Positions 1-5,116 of a DNA stretch of 5,116 nucleotides are shown here, piece after piece. The first letter of the stretch is position 1. Each line of letters starts with the position of its first letter. The notes under the pieces are model-generated. The model was not told the DNA's origin. It ran no database searches and saw only the letters and a list, made by a program, of their open reading frames with translations. The DNA is from Candidatus Tectimicrobiota bacterium (GTDB taxonomy: Bacteria > UBA8248), in the NCBI GenBank assembly GCA_016184445.1, contig JACPCT010000339.1:1-5116 (forward strand), given 5' to 3'. The position numbers were made by a program, and so were the translations under genes.

Positions 1-1573
1 CCGGGAGCAGGACCCGGATCTTTTTGAATGAGAGACCGATCTCCTCGGCCGCGAGCTGGGCGATAATGGTGGTCGCCCCCTGGCCCATCTCCACGGTGGA
101 GCAACGGACCAGCGCGCTCCCATCGCTGCTCAGTTCCACGACGGCGTTCGAGATCGAAGGGGAGAGCACGGCCTTGATCCCCAAGGCCACCCCACGCCCG
201 CGCGCCAGACGCCCGGCCCGCTCCTTCCGCGGGGGAACTCTGCCCCCGGCGGGCCAGCCCATGGCCTCGGCCACCGCCTCGAGGGAGGGCTTGAGGCCGA
301 TGGAGGTCATGGGAGAGCCCGTAGCGTAAAGGTCCCCCTCCTCGAGAGCGTACTCGCGCCGCAGGTCCACCGGGTCGCGGCCCAGGTAGGAAGCGGCCAT
401 GTCCATGTGGGTCTCGTAGGCGATGGCGAGCTGGGGGACCCCGAAGCCGCGCAGGGGCCCGGCGGGCGTCTTGTTCGTGTAGACACAGTAGGAGTCCACC
501 CGGACGTGGGGAAACTTGTAGGGCCCGGGAGCGGTCGACCCGGTCTTTTGGGCGATGCGGGGGCCGACCTCGGCGTAGGCCCCCGTGTCGTAGTAGACCT
601 CCACCCGGCGGGCCGTGATGCGGCCCTCCTTCACCCCGGTCCAGATCCTCGTCACCGCACCGTGGCGGCTCGTGGTCAGGAAAACTTCCTCGCGCGTGAG
701 GTGGCAGCGGACGGGGCGCCCCGTCACCTTGGCCATCAGGCAGACGGTGGGTTCGAGCTTGCAATAGATCTTCCCGCCGTAGCTCCCCCCGAGGGGCGGG
801 ACGACCACCCGCACGTCGCTCAGCGGGAGGCCGAAGATCACGCTCAGCTCCTGGCGGACGAAGGAGGGGCTCTGGGTGGTGGTATGGACGATGAGCCGCC
901 CCGAGGGCTCGAACCAGGCGGCCGTCCCGTGGGGCTCGAGGTGGGCGTGGGAGACCGGGGGGCAGACGAAGGTGTCCTCAAAGACCTTCTCCGCTTCGGC
1001 CAGGGCGCGGTCGGCGTCCCCCCGGCGCAGCTTGTAGTGGGTGCAGATGTTCGAGCCCGGCACCCCCTTGAGGGCCTTGAGGTCAGCGAAGGCGCCCGCA
1101 GGCACGATGGTCTCGTTCACCACCGGAGCGCCCGCCTGGGCCGCATCGAGGGGATCCTGGACGTAGGGCAGCTCCTCGTAGTCCGCCTCGACGAGGGCGG
1201 CGGCGGCCTCGGCGGCCGCCAGGCTCTCGGCGGCCACGGCAGCGATGGGCTCCCCCGCGTAGCGCACCTTGCCGAAGGCGAGGATGGGCTGATCCCGGAA
1301 GGCGGGCCCGTAGCAGGGCTGGACCCCCTTCAGGGCCAGAAGGTCCTCTCCCGCGAGGACGGCGGCGACCCCGGGCAGGGCGCGCGCCGCACCGGTCTTG
1401 ACTCCCAGGAGCTTGGCGTGAGGGTAGATGCTCCGCACGAGGACCAAGTGGAGCGCGCCGGGGAAGTCCATGTCGGCCAGGTACTTGAACTCCCCCCGGA
1501 CCTTCGAGGGCCCGTCGAGCCGGCGGACATCGTGGCCGACCACGCTCAACTCCATGGCTTCACGCGGATTCAT
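1..1573 (-). CDS. Molybdenum hydroxylase large (molybdopterin-binding) subunit, xanthine dehydrogenase family, C-terminus cut off
   Basis: This is the catalytic subunit of a three-part molybdenum hydroxylase, which inserts oxygen from water into a ring or aldehyde carbon. The frame is open from the ATG at 1573 to the window edge, giving 524 residues of a family usually about 750-800 long. Residues about 10-140 form the N-terminal domain that precedes cofactor binding (KVRYAGEPIAAVAAES at 102-117). Cofactor-loop motifs follow: TTTQS around Gln234, GGSYGGK at 262-268, GPLRGFGVPQ at 372-381 and EMGQG at 495-499. The catalytic Glu near the C-terminus lies outside the window. The loop GPLRGFG is neither AYxCSFR of form I nor AYxGAGR of form II CoxL, so CO oxidation is unlikely. 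An AGGAGG at 1579-1584 sits 5 bases before the ATG, and the FAD-subunit gene ends 18 bases upstream, so the two are surely co-transcribed. The family is certain; the substrate is unknown. Confidence 0.93.
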   Translation of the reverse strand, partial: MNPREAMELSVVGHDVRRLDGPSKVRGEFKYLADMDFPGALHLVLVRSIYPHAKLLGVKTGAARALPGVAAVLAGEDLLALKGVQPCYGPAFRDQPILAFGKVRYAGEPIAAVAAESLAAAEAAAALVEADYEELPYVQDPLDAAQAGAPVVNETIVPAGAFADLKALKGVPGSNICTHYKLRRGDADRALAEAEKVFEDTFVCPPVSHAHLEPHGTAAWFEPSGRLIVHTTTQSPSFVRQELSVIFGLPLSDVRVVVPPLGGSYGGKIYCKLEPTVCLMAKVTGRPVRCHLTREEVFLTTSRHGAVTRIWTGVKEGRITARRVEVYYDTGAYAEVGPRIAQKTGSTAPGPYKFPHVRVDSYCVYTNKTPAGPLRGFGVPQLAIAYETHMDMAASYLGRDPVDLRREYALEEGDLYATGSPMTSIGLKPSLEAVAEAMGWPAGGRVPPRKERAGRLARGRGVALGIKAVLSPSISNAVVELSSDGSALVRCSTVEMGQGATTIIAQLAAEEIGLSFKKIRVLLP

Positions 1574-1591
1574 GGGTTCCTCCTCTGGTCC

Positions 1592-2470
1592 TTACCCCGC
1601 CCGCCAGGGCGCCCTCCGGGCCGCCTCGATCAGGGCCCGTCGGACCAGGGCCGGCGCGATCTCGCGCTTGTACCAGGCCGACCCGGAGGCGTCCCCGATA
1701 GGATCGAGCTGCTCCGCAGCCAGCTCCCCGGCCTTCTGGGCGGCCGCCTCGGAGACCAGGGTCCCCCGGAGCGCCTCTTCCACCCCTCGAACTTCAAACG
1801 GCTTCGAGGCGGCCGCTGTGAGGACAACGCGCCCCCCCTCGCATCTCCCCGAGGCCTCCCACCGCAGATGGACGGCCACCCCGACGCAGGGCCAATCCGC
1901 CGAGGCGTGGGCGGTGAACTTGAGGTAATGGCTCGAGGTGCGCGGTGCGGGGGGCGGGAGCTCCACACCAAGGAGAATCTCGTCCGCCGCCTTCGCCGTC
2001 TCGAAGAAGCCGAGGAAAAAATCCTCGATCGGCAGGACCCGGACGCCCCGCGCCGATCCCAATCGGATTTGGGCCCCCAGGGCAATCAAGGCCGCCGGGG
2101 GGTCGAGCCGGTAGTCGCCGTGGGCGAGGTTCCCCCCCAGGGTGGCGCTCCCGCGGACGCGGACGTTGGCGACCTGGCCCAGCGTCTCGGCGAGCAGGGG
2201 ATAGTCCTCCCGCACGAGGGGATGCGTCTCGACGGCGCGCAGGGAGGCCATGGCCCCCACCCAGAGGCCGCCTCCATTGGAGGGAGAAATCTCCGCCAGA
2301 GCGGGGAGCCGGTGGAGAGAGACGAGGCGCGCGGGCACGAAGAGACGCTGGCGCATGAGGGGCACGATGGCGGTCCCCCCCGCGAGGGGGACGGCGCCCT
2401 CCTCGGCGATCAGGCGGCTCGCCTCCTCAACGGAGCCGGGCGCCAGCAACTCGAACGGCGGAAGGCCCAC
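1592..2470 (-). CDS. Molybdenum hydroxylase FAD-binding (medium) subunit, CoxM-like
   Basis: This 292-residue protein matches the usual 280-300 residues of the FAD subunit, which passes electrons from the iron-sulfur clusters to FAD and then to the acceptor. The N-terminal FAD domain carries LAGGTAIVPLMR at 29-40, the counterpart of the common AGGTDLIPLMK, with Ala34 where Asp is usual. The second FAD motif is ATLGGNLAHGDY at 109-120, the family's TIGGNLA motif. The C-terminal part (about 180-292) matches the CO-dehydrogenase flavoprotein C-terminal domain, with FTAHASADWP at 185-194. I chose the GTG at 2470 because an AAGGAG lies 5 bases before it and family homology begins directly there (GLPPFELLAPGS). 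The frame stays open to 2821, but that extra 117 codons has no family resemblance and overlaps the decarboxylase gene. The large subunit starts 18 bases after its TAA stop. Family is sure; substrate is not. Confidence 0.93.
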   Translation of the reverse strand: MGLPPFELLAPGSVEEASRLIAEEGAVPLAGGTAIVPLMRQRLFVPARLVSLHRLPALAEISPSNGGGLWVGAMASLRAVETHPLVREDYPLLAETLGQVANVRVRGSATLGGNLAHGDYRLDPPAALIALGAQIRLGSARGVRVLPIEDFFLGFFETAKAADEILLGVELPPPAPRTSSHYLKFTAHASADWPCVGVAVHLRWEASGRCEGGRVVLTAAASKPFEVRGVEEALRGTLVSEAAAQKAGELAAEQLDPIGDASGSAWYKREIAPALVRRALIEAARRAPWRAG

Positions 2471-2486
2471 GACGGCTCCTTGCGCT
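2471..2486 (-). promoter_or_regulatory. Ribosome binding site fixing the GTG start of the FAD subunit
   Basis: Read on the minus strand, AAGGAG (2481-2476) is followed by CCGTC and then GTG at 2470-2468. The 5-base spacing equals that seen before the large subunit and the amidase genes. No ATG lies between the end of the decarboxylase gene and this point in a position that suits the family N-terminus. Confidence 0.75.
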
Positions 2487-2497
2487 TTTGAGGGTCC

Positions 2498-2530
2498 GCG
2501 GCAAAACGCCGCCCACCGCGCGGTTCGCGG
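2498..2530 (-). repeat. Two adjacent small hairpins in the leader of the FAD-subunit gene
   Basis: Two perfect 5-bp inverted repeats, each with a 5-base loop, lie 3 bases apart in the 134-base gap after the decarboxylase gene. In transcript order they are CCGCG/CGCGG (2530-2516) and GCGGC/GCCGC (2512-2498). No run of T follows either, so they are not intrinsic terminators. They could stabilise or pause the transcript, but in GC-rich DNA such short stems also arise by chance. Confidence 0.3.
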
Positions 2531-2577
2531 AGGCGAGCGTCCAGCCGGAGTGGGAGCGAACGGCCTCGAACAGCCCA

Positions 2578-2583
2578 ATTGTA
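2578..2583 (-). promoter_or_regulatory. Possible -10 element (TACAAT) between decarboxylase and FAD-subunit genes
   Basis: Read leftward, TACAAT matches the sigma-70 -10 consensus at five of six positions and is an AT-rich spot in very GC-rich surroundings. It lies 107 bases before the GTG start at 2470. The sequence 17-18 bases upstream does not resemble TTGACA, so this is only a weak candidate for an internal promoter that could give the molybdenum hydroxylase genes separate expression. Confidence 0.2.
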
Positions 2584-2604
2584 GCCCGGCAGGGCGCCAG
2601 GGCA

Positions 2605-3972
2605 CTACCGGCCCGGAAGAAAATCCTCCACCCGTATCCGGCTCATCACCTCTTCGGGGACACTCAAGACCTGCGCGAAGCCCGAAAGCGGCTTGGTCGC
2701 GTCGAGGCCCATTTTGTCGTTCACCCCGAAGGGGCCGGCGCTCGGGTCGAGCTCGCTGCCCTGCGCCCCCTCGATGACGACGAGGTCGCGGCCCGCTTGG
2801 AACCGGTTGGCCACTGCCCACAGGACAGCCTCCTCGTCGAAAACGTCGATGTCCTCATCCACGACGATGACGTGCTTGAGGAGCATGTCCGAGGCGATGG
2901 CGGCGCAGATGGCGTTCTTGGCCTGGGCGGGAGTGCGCTTGGCGATGGAGATGTAGGCGTGGAAGCGGCAGTTGCCCGAGACGGGCATGCAGACGGACTT
3001 GACGGTGGGGACGGTCTGGCGGACGGCCCGCAAGAGGGCCGCTTCCCGGGGCACGGCCCCCATCAGGCGATGTTCGGTGTACCCCGCGTGGACGTCCTGA
3101 AAGTAGAAGCCCCTGCGGCGGGTGACAGCCGTCACCTCGACCACCTGCCGCAGGTCGCGCTCCACGGCATATCCCGTGAACTCACCGAAGGGGCCCTCTT
3201 CCCGCCGGACGTGGGGAAGCATGAGGCCCTCGATGATGAGCTCGGCGTCGGCGGGAACCTTGAGGGGGACTGTCTTCGCGTCCACCAGGCGGAGGGGCTC
3301 GCCCATCACGCCGCCGATGACGGCGTACTCGTCCTCGTCGGCCGGGGTGAAGGCCTGGGAGCCGAGGGAGAAGGCCGGATGGACCCCGATGATCACGGCG
3401 ATGGGCAGGGGCTGGTCCCGCCGTTCCAATTTGTTGTGGAGCGTCCAAGTGTGGCGGCCGATGGCCATGAAGACGCGCAGTTCGCGCTTTCCGGCGAGCA
3501 TCATCCGGATGTAGGCCGTGTTCTGGACACCCGTGTCCGGGTCGCGGGCCGCGATGATGCTCGCCGTGAGGTAGGGCGCGGCGTTCACGGCGTAGTGGGT
3601 GAGCATGGGCAGCCTCGTCAGGTCCACCGCGTCCCCGGCCTCGACCACTTCCTGGACGGGCCCCTCCGGGACCTCGACCGGCCGGATGGGGCGCACCTGC
3701 CGTTCGAGGAAACGGGGCGCCAGGTTCTCCGGCGGGCAGTCGAGGGCGTAACCCATGAGCTTGCGGGAACCCTGGACGTTGATGACGACGGGCGCCTTCC
3801 CTTCGTCCACGTCCTCGAAGATGAGGAGAGGGAAGCGCTTTCGCCGCTCCAGGTGGGTCAGGAGGGCGGATATCTCGTAACGCGAGGAGATGGGCTTCCG
3901 GACGCGGACAACCTCGTCCGGCGCCTCCCGTTCAAGCCTCGCGATGAAGCTCCGCAGGTCTTTCGGCATCAT
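2605..3972 (-). CDS. UbiD-family prenylated-FMN-dependent decarboxylase
   Basis: This 455-residue protein belongs to the UbiD family, which decarboxylates (sometimes carboxylates) aromatic, heteroaromatic or alpha,beta-unsaturated acids using prenylated FMN made by UbiX. Spacing to Fdc1 residues as I recall them lets the active site be read. Asn151, His174 and Glu215 match the metal and cofactor ligands (Asn168, His191, Glu233). Arg156, Glu259 and Glu264 match the catalytic Arg173, Glu277 and Glu282, the two Glu residues lying in EGPFGEFTGY (259-268). The C-terminal part has the usual KHVIVVDEDIDVFD (366-379) and DKMGLDATKP (419-428). Length is within the family's 440-500. The start is either ATG 3972 or the adjacent ATG 3969; AGGAGG at 3980-3975 is 5 bases from the latter. 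The amidase gene ends 21 bases upstream, so they form one operon. No UbiX gene is in view. A catabolic role is likelier than ubiquinone synthesis given the neighbours; the substrate is unknown. Confidence 0.95.
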   Translation of the reverse strand: MMPKDLRSFIARLEREAPDEVVRVRKPISSRYEISALLTHLERRKRFPLLIFEDVDEGKAPVVINVQGSRKLMGYALDCPPENLAPRFLERQVRPIRPVEVPEGPVQEVVEAGDAVDLTRLPMLTHYAVNAAPYLTASIIAARDPDTGVQNTAYIRMMLAGKRELRVFMAIGRHTWTLHNKLERRDQPLPIAVIIGVHPAFSLGSQAFTPADEDEYAVIGGVMGEPLRLVDAKTVPLKVPADAELIIEGLMLPHVRREEGPFGEFTGYAVERDLRQVVEVTAVTRRRGFYFQDVHAGYTEHRLMGAVPREAALLRAVRQTVPTVKSVCMPVSGNCRFHAYISIAKRTPAQAKNAICAAIASDMLLKHVIVVDEDIDVFDEEAVLWAVANRFQAGRDLVVIEGAQGSELDPSAGPFGVNDKMGLDATKPLSGFAQVLSVPEEVMSRIRVEDFLPGR

Positions 3973-3993
3973 CTCCTCCTCGGGCCCCGCGGT

Positions 3994-4728
3994 TCAGCGG
4001 TGGGGCGGGACGAGCTCGCCGGGGAGGGAGAACGCCTCGATGGCGGCGAGGTACTCCTTCGCCTCACTCAGCGATATGACGTCGCCGTACTTAGCGTCCA
4101 TGTCGAAGAGTGAAGTGGCGTGCGCGATGTCCCAGCGATCGGCGCAGCACTCCTCCACCACCCCCACCGAGAAGTTGTAGGAGAAGGCGTCCGTCACGGT
4201 GGCGCGTACGCAGCCGCTCGTCACGAGCCCGGCGACGAGAACGGTGTCCACGTCCAGATCGTTCAGGATGCTGACGATGGCCGTGCCGAAGAACATGCTC
4301 GGCTTGAGCTTATGGATCAGGATGTCGTTGGGGCGAGGGGCGATCTCCTTGACGATCTGGGGCCCCAACCCCCCCGAGGTGGTCTTCTCGAGGGCGCGCG
4401 AGTTCTTGGCCGCCCAGCGGCCGCTGTCCAAGCCGTCGGCCCGGCGCGCGGCGAGGGAATAGACCACGGGGACGTTCCTGGCGCGCGCCGCCTCGAGTAG
4501 CTCCGCGGTCTTATAGACCGCCGCCCAGCCCTGCTCGCCGCAGGTGTTGCGCCACTCGACGATGCTCTCCATGATCGGCTTGGGCGCGTCCCCCGTGAAG
4601 TTGTAGTGCATGTCCACCACGAGCACGGCGGGGCGGCGGCCAAGGCCCCCCCGCTGCCCGTACCCCGATGCCCCGAGGATCTCCCGGTCCCGCGCCGAGA
4701 GGTATTTGTCCCAGACCCGCTCTCCCAT
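3994..4728 (-). CDS. Isochorismatase-superfamily amidohydrolase, N-carbamoylsarcosine/maleamate amidase-like
   Basis: This 244-residue cysteine hydrolase probably cleaves a C-N amide bond. The catalytic triad can be placed: Asp39 in AVLVVDMHYNF (34-44), Lys140 in HKLKPSMFFGT (139-149), and nucleophile Cys173 in GLVTSGCVRATVTDAFSYNF (167-186), with Val169-Thr170 where the family has its cis peptide bond. The lead-in GYGQRGGLGRRPAVLVVD and the late segment EECCADRWDIAHATSLFDMDAK (193-213) are typical of the N-carbamoylsarcosine amidase and maleamate amidase branch rather than true isochorismatases; no carrier-protein domain is present. ATG 4728 is preferred over GTG 4731 because AAGGAGG at 4740-4734 is 5 bases from the ATG but only 2 from the GTG. 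The decarboxylase follows after 21 bases, so both probably act in one catabolic route. Family is sure, amidase activity likely, substrate unknown. Confidence 0.93.
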   Translation of the reverse strand: MGERVWDKYLSARDREILGASGYGQRGGLGRRPAVLVVDMHYNFTGDAPKPIMESIVEWRNTCGEQGWAAVYKTAELLEAARARNVPVVYSLAARRADGLDSGRWAAKNSRALEKTTSGGLGPQIVKEIAPRPNDILIHKLKPSMFFGTAIVSILNDLDVDTVLVAGLVTSGCVRATVTDAFSYNFSVGVVEECCADRWDIAHATSLFDMDAKYGDVISLSEAKEYLAAIEAFSLPGELVPPHR

Positions 4729-4740
4729 CACTGCCTCCTT
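4729..4740 (-). promoter_or_regulatory. Ribosome binding site choosing ATG 4728 over GTG 4731
   Basis: AAGGAGG (4740-4734, read leftward) is followed by CAGTG and then ATG. GTG directly precedes the ATG in frame, but it would leave only 2 bases of spacing, too close for efficient initiation. The choice changes the protein by a single residue. Confidence 0.7.
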
Positions 4741-4792
4741 TTTGCGCCGGAACCAAACTCTGCCCAGGAAGGAACCCCGCGCCTTGGGGATG

Positions 4793-4818
4793 CTTTGGTG
4801 GGCCCCATGGTACCAAAG
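4793..4818. repeat. 7-bp inverted repeat upstream of the amidase gene, possible operator
   Basis: CTTTGGT (4793-4799) and ACCAAAG (4812-4818) form a perfect inverted repeat with a 12-base spacer, about 65-90 bases before the amidase start. A third copy of the core, ACCAAA, lies at 4752-4757. The position suits an operator for the downstream genes, or a hairpin in the leader transcript. No regulator gene is in view to pair it with, so the role is inference. Confidence 0.3.
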
Positions 4819-4829
4819 GCCCGGGGCGG

Positions 4830-4862
4830 AAAAAAAGGAGGCGGAAAATCCCCTTCCCCGCC
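4830..4862 (-). terminator. Possible intrinsic terminator after the ABC-transporter gene
   Basis: Read leftward from 4862, GGCGGGGAA pairs with TTTTCCGCC (4848-4840) around a GGGGA loop, giving a 9-bp stem that includes two G-T (G-U in RNA) pairs. After three more bases comes a run of seven T (4836-4830). It lies 56 bases past the stop of the ABC ATPase, where a transcription end would be expected. The wobble pairs and the 3-base offset weaken it, and a competing stem exists (4858-4864 with 4823-4829). Confidence 0.45.
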
Positions 4863-4917
4863 CCTGGATCCTAAGGGGCTTCCCCCACTTGTCCCCTGGT
4901 GATCTGCCCCAGATTCT

Positions 4918-5116
4918 TCAGTCCAGCGCGCCTGAGGCCTGGAGCTGGCCGCGCACTTCCTCGGCCAAGCGGGCGAACTCGGGCATCGCCATGCTGTGGA
5001 GGGTGCGGGGGCGGGGAAGGGGGATGGGCATGCGGTGGACGATGCGCCCCGGCCGAGGCGACATGACGATCACCTGATCAGCGAGGAAGACGGCCTCCGG
5101 GATGCTGTGGGTGATG
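4918..5116 (-). CDS. ABC transporter ATP-binding protein, nitrate/sulfonate/taurine type, C-terminal fragment
   Basis: Only the last 65 residues and the TGA stop are in view; the start and the Walker A, signature and Walker B motifs lie beyond the right edge. The fragment opens with ITHSIPEAVFLADQVIVMSP and continues with RPGRI. This is the switch (H-loop) His in THSIPEA and the following MSPRPGRI that characterise the SsuB/TauB/NrtD group of importer ATPases. These proteins power uptake of small organic or inorganic anions with a TauC/SsuC-type permease and an NMT1-like binding protein. The gene reads in the same direction as the downstream catabolic genes but is separated from the amidase by 189 bases and a possible terminator. 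It may therefore be a separate upstream operon serving the same pathway. Family is clear, cargo is unknown. Confidence 0.88.
   Translation of the reverse strand, partial: ITHSIPEAVFLADQVIVMSPRPGRIVHRMPIPLPRPRTLHSMAMPEFARLAEEVRGQLQASGALD

Noticed and set aside
1..1573. Annotation of the large subunit as form I CO dehydrogenase CoxL
   Set aside because: The active-site loop reads GPLRGFG rather than AYxCSFR, so the Cys that binds copper in true CO dehydrogenase is missing.
407..2491. A 694-codon open frame on the plus strand opposite the molybdenum hydroxylase genes
   Set aside because: The translation is rich in Gly, Arg, Asp and His with no recognisable domain. It lies opposite two genes of clear family identity. 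In GC-rich DNA the antisense frame is often stop-free.
2471..2821. N-terminal extension of the FAD subunit by 117 codons
   Set aside because: The extension has no resemblance to the family, overlaps the end of the UbiD gene by over 200 bases, and a good ribosome binding site precedes the GTG at 2470 exactly where family homology begins.
2488..4113. A 541-codon open frame on the plus strand opposite the UbiD gene
   Set aside because: Same low-complexity antisense composition (many Gly, Asp, His, Val), no family motif, and fully covered by a well-supported gene on the other strand.
4741..4770. Possible sigma-54 promoter (TGGGCA followed by TTTGG) before the amidase gene
   Set aside because: The invariant GG and GC are not both present at the required 10-base spacing, so the match fails at the essential positions.
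4610..5077. A 155-codon plus-strand open frame across the ABC gene and the intergenic gap
   Set aside because: Its product is Pro/Arg-rich with no domain, and it runs antisense to the ABC ATPase and amidase genes, both of clear identity.

Overview
The window is GC-rich, compact bacterial DNA, and every gene I can support reads leftward (minus strand). Codons favour G or C at the third position. Four genes have clear Shine-Dalgarno sequences about 5 bases before the start. I see no tRNA, rRNA, CRISPR or insertion sequence. GC content and gene types suit a metabolically versatile soil or sediment bacterium (for example a proteobacterium, an actinobacterium or an uncultured high-GC lineage). The sequence alone does not settle the taxon.

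Layout in transcription order, right to left. (1) 5116-4918 is the last 65 residues of an ABC-transporter ATPase of the nitrate/sulfonate/taurine type. (2) 4917-4729 is a 189-base gap with a possible intrinsic terminator and a 7-bp inverted repeat. (3) 4728-3994 is an isochorismatase-superfamily amidohydrolase with an intact Asp-Lys-Cys triad, most like the N-carbamoylsarcosine/maleamate amidase branch. (4) After 21 bases, 3972-2605 is a UbiD-family decarboxylase with all the expected prenylated-FMN and metal-site residues. (5) After a 134-base gap with two small hairpins, 2470-1592 is the FAD subunit of a molybdenum hydroxylase, starting at GTG. (6) After 18 bases, 1573-1 is the molybdopterin-binding large subunit of the same enzyme, cut off at the left edge after 524 residues. 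The 2Fe-2S subunit such an enzyme needs is not in view and probably lies further left.

Taken together this looks like a catabolic cluster. An ABC importer may bring in a small organic anion. A molybdenum hydroxylase would oxidise an aromatic or heteroaromatic ring or an aldehyde, UbiD would remove (or add) a carboxyl group, and the amidase would release ammonia or a carbamoyl group. A nitrogen heterocycle carrying a carboxylate or amide would fit all of these, but the substrate is my inference and no gene in view fixes it. The large subunit lacks the CO-dehydrogenase active-site motif and has changes at xanthine-binding positions, so annotation as CO or xanthine dehydrogenase would probably be wrong in substrate.
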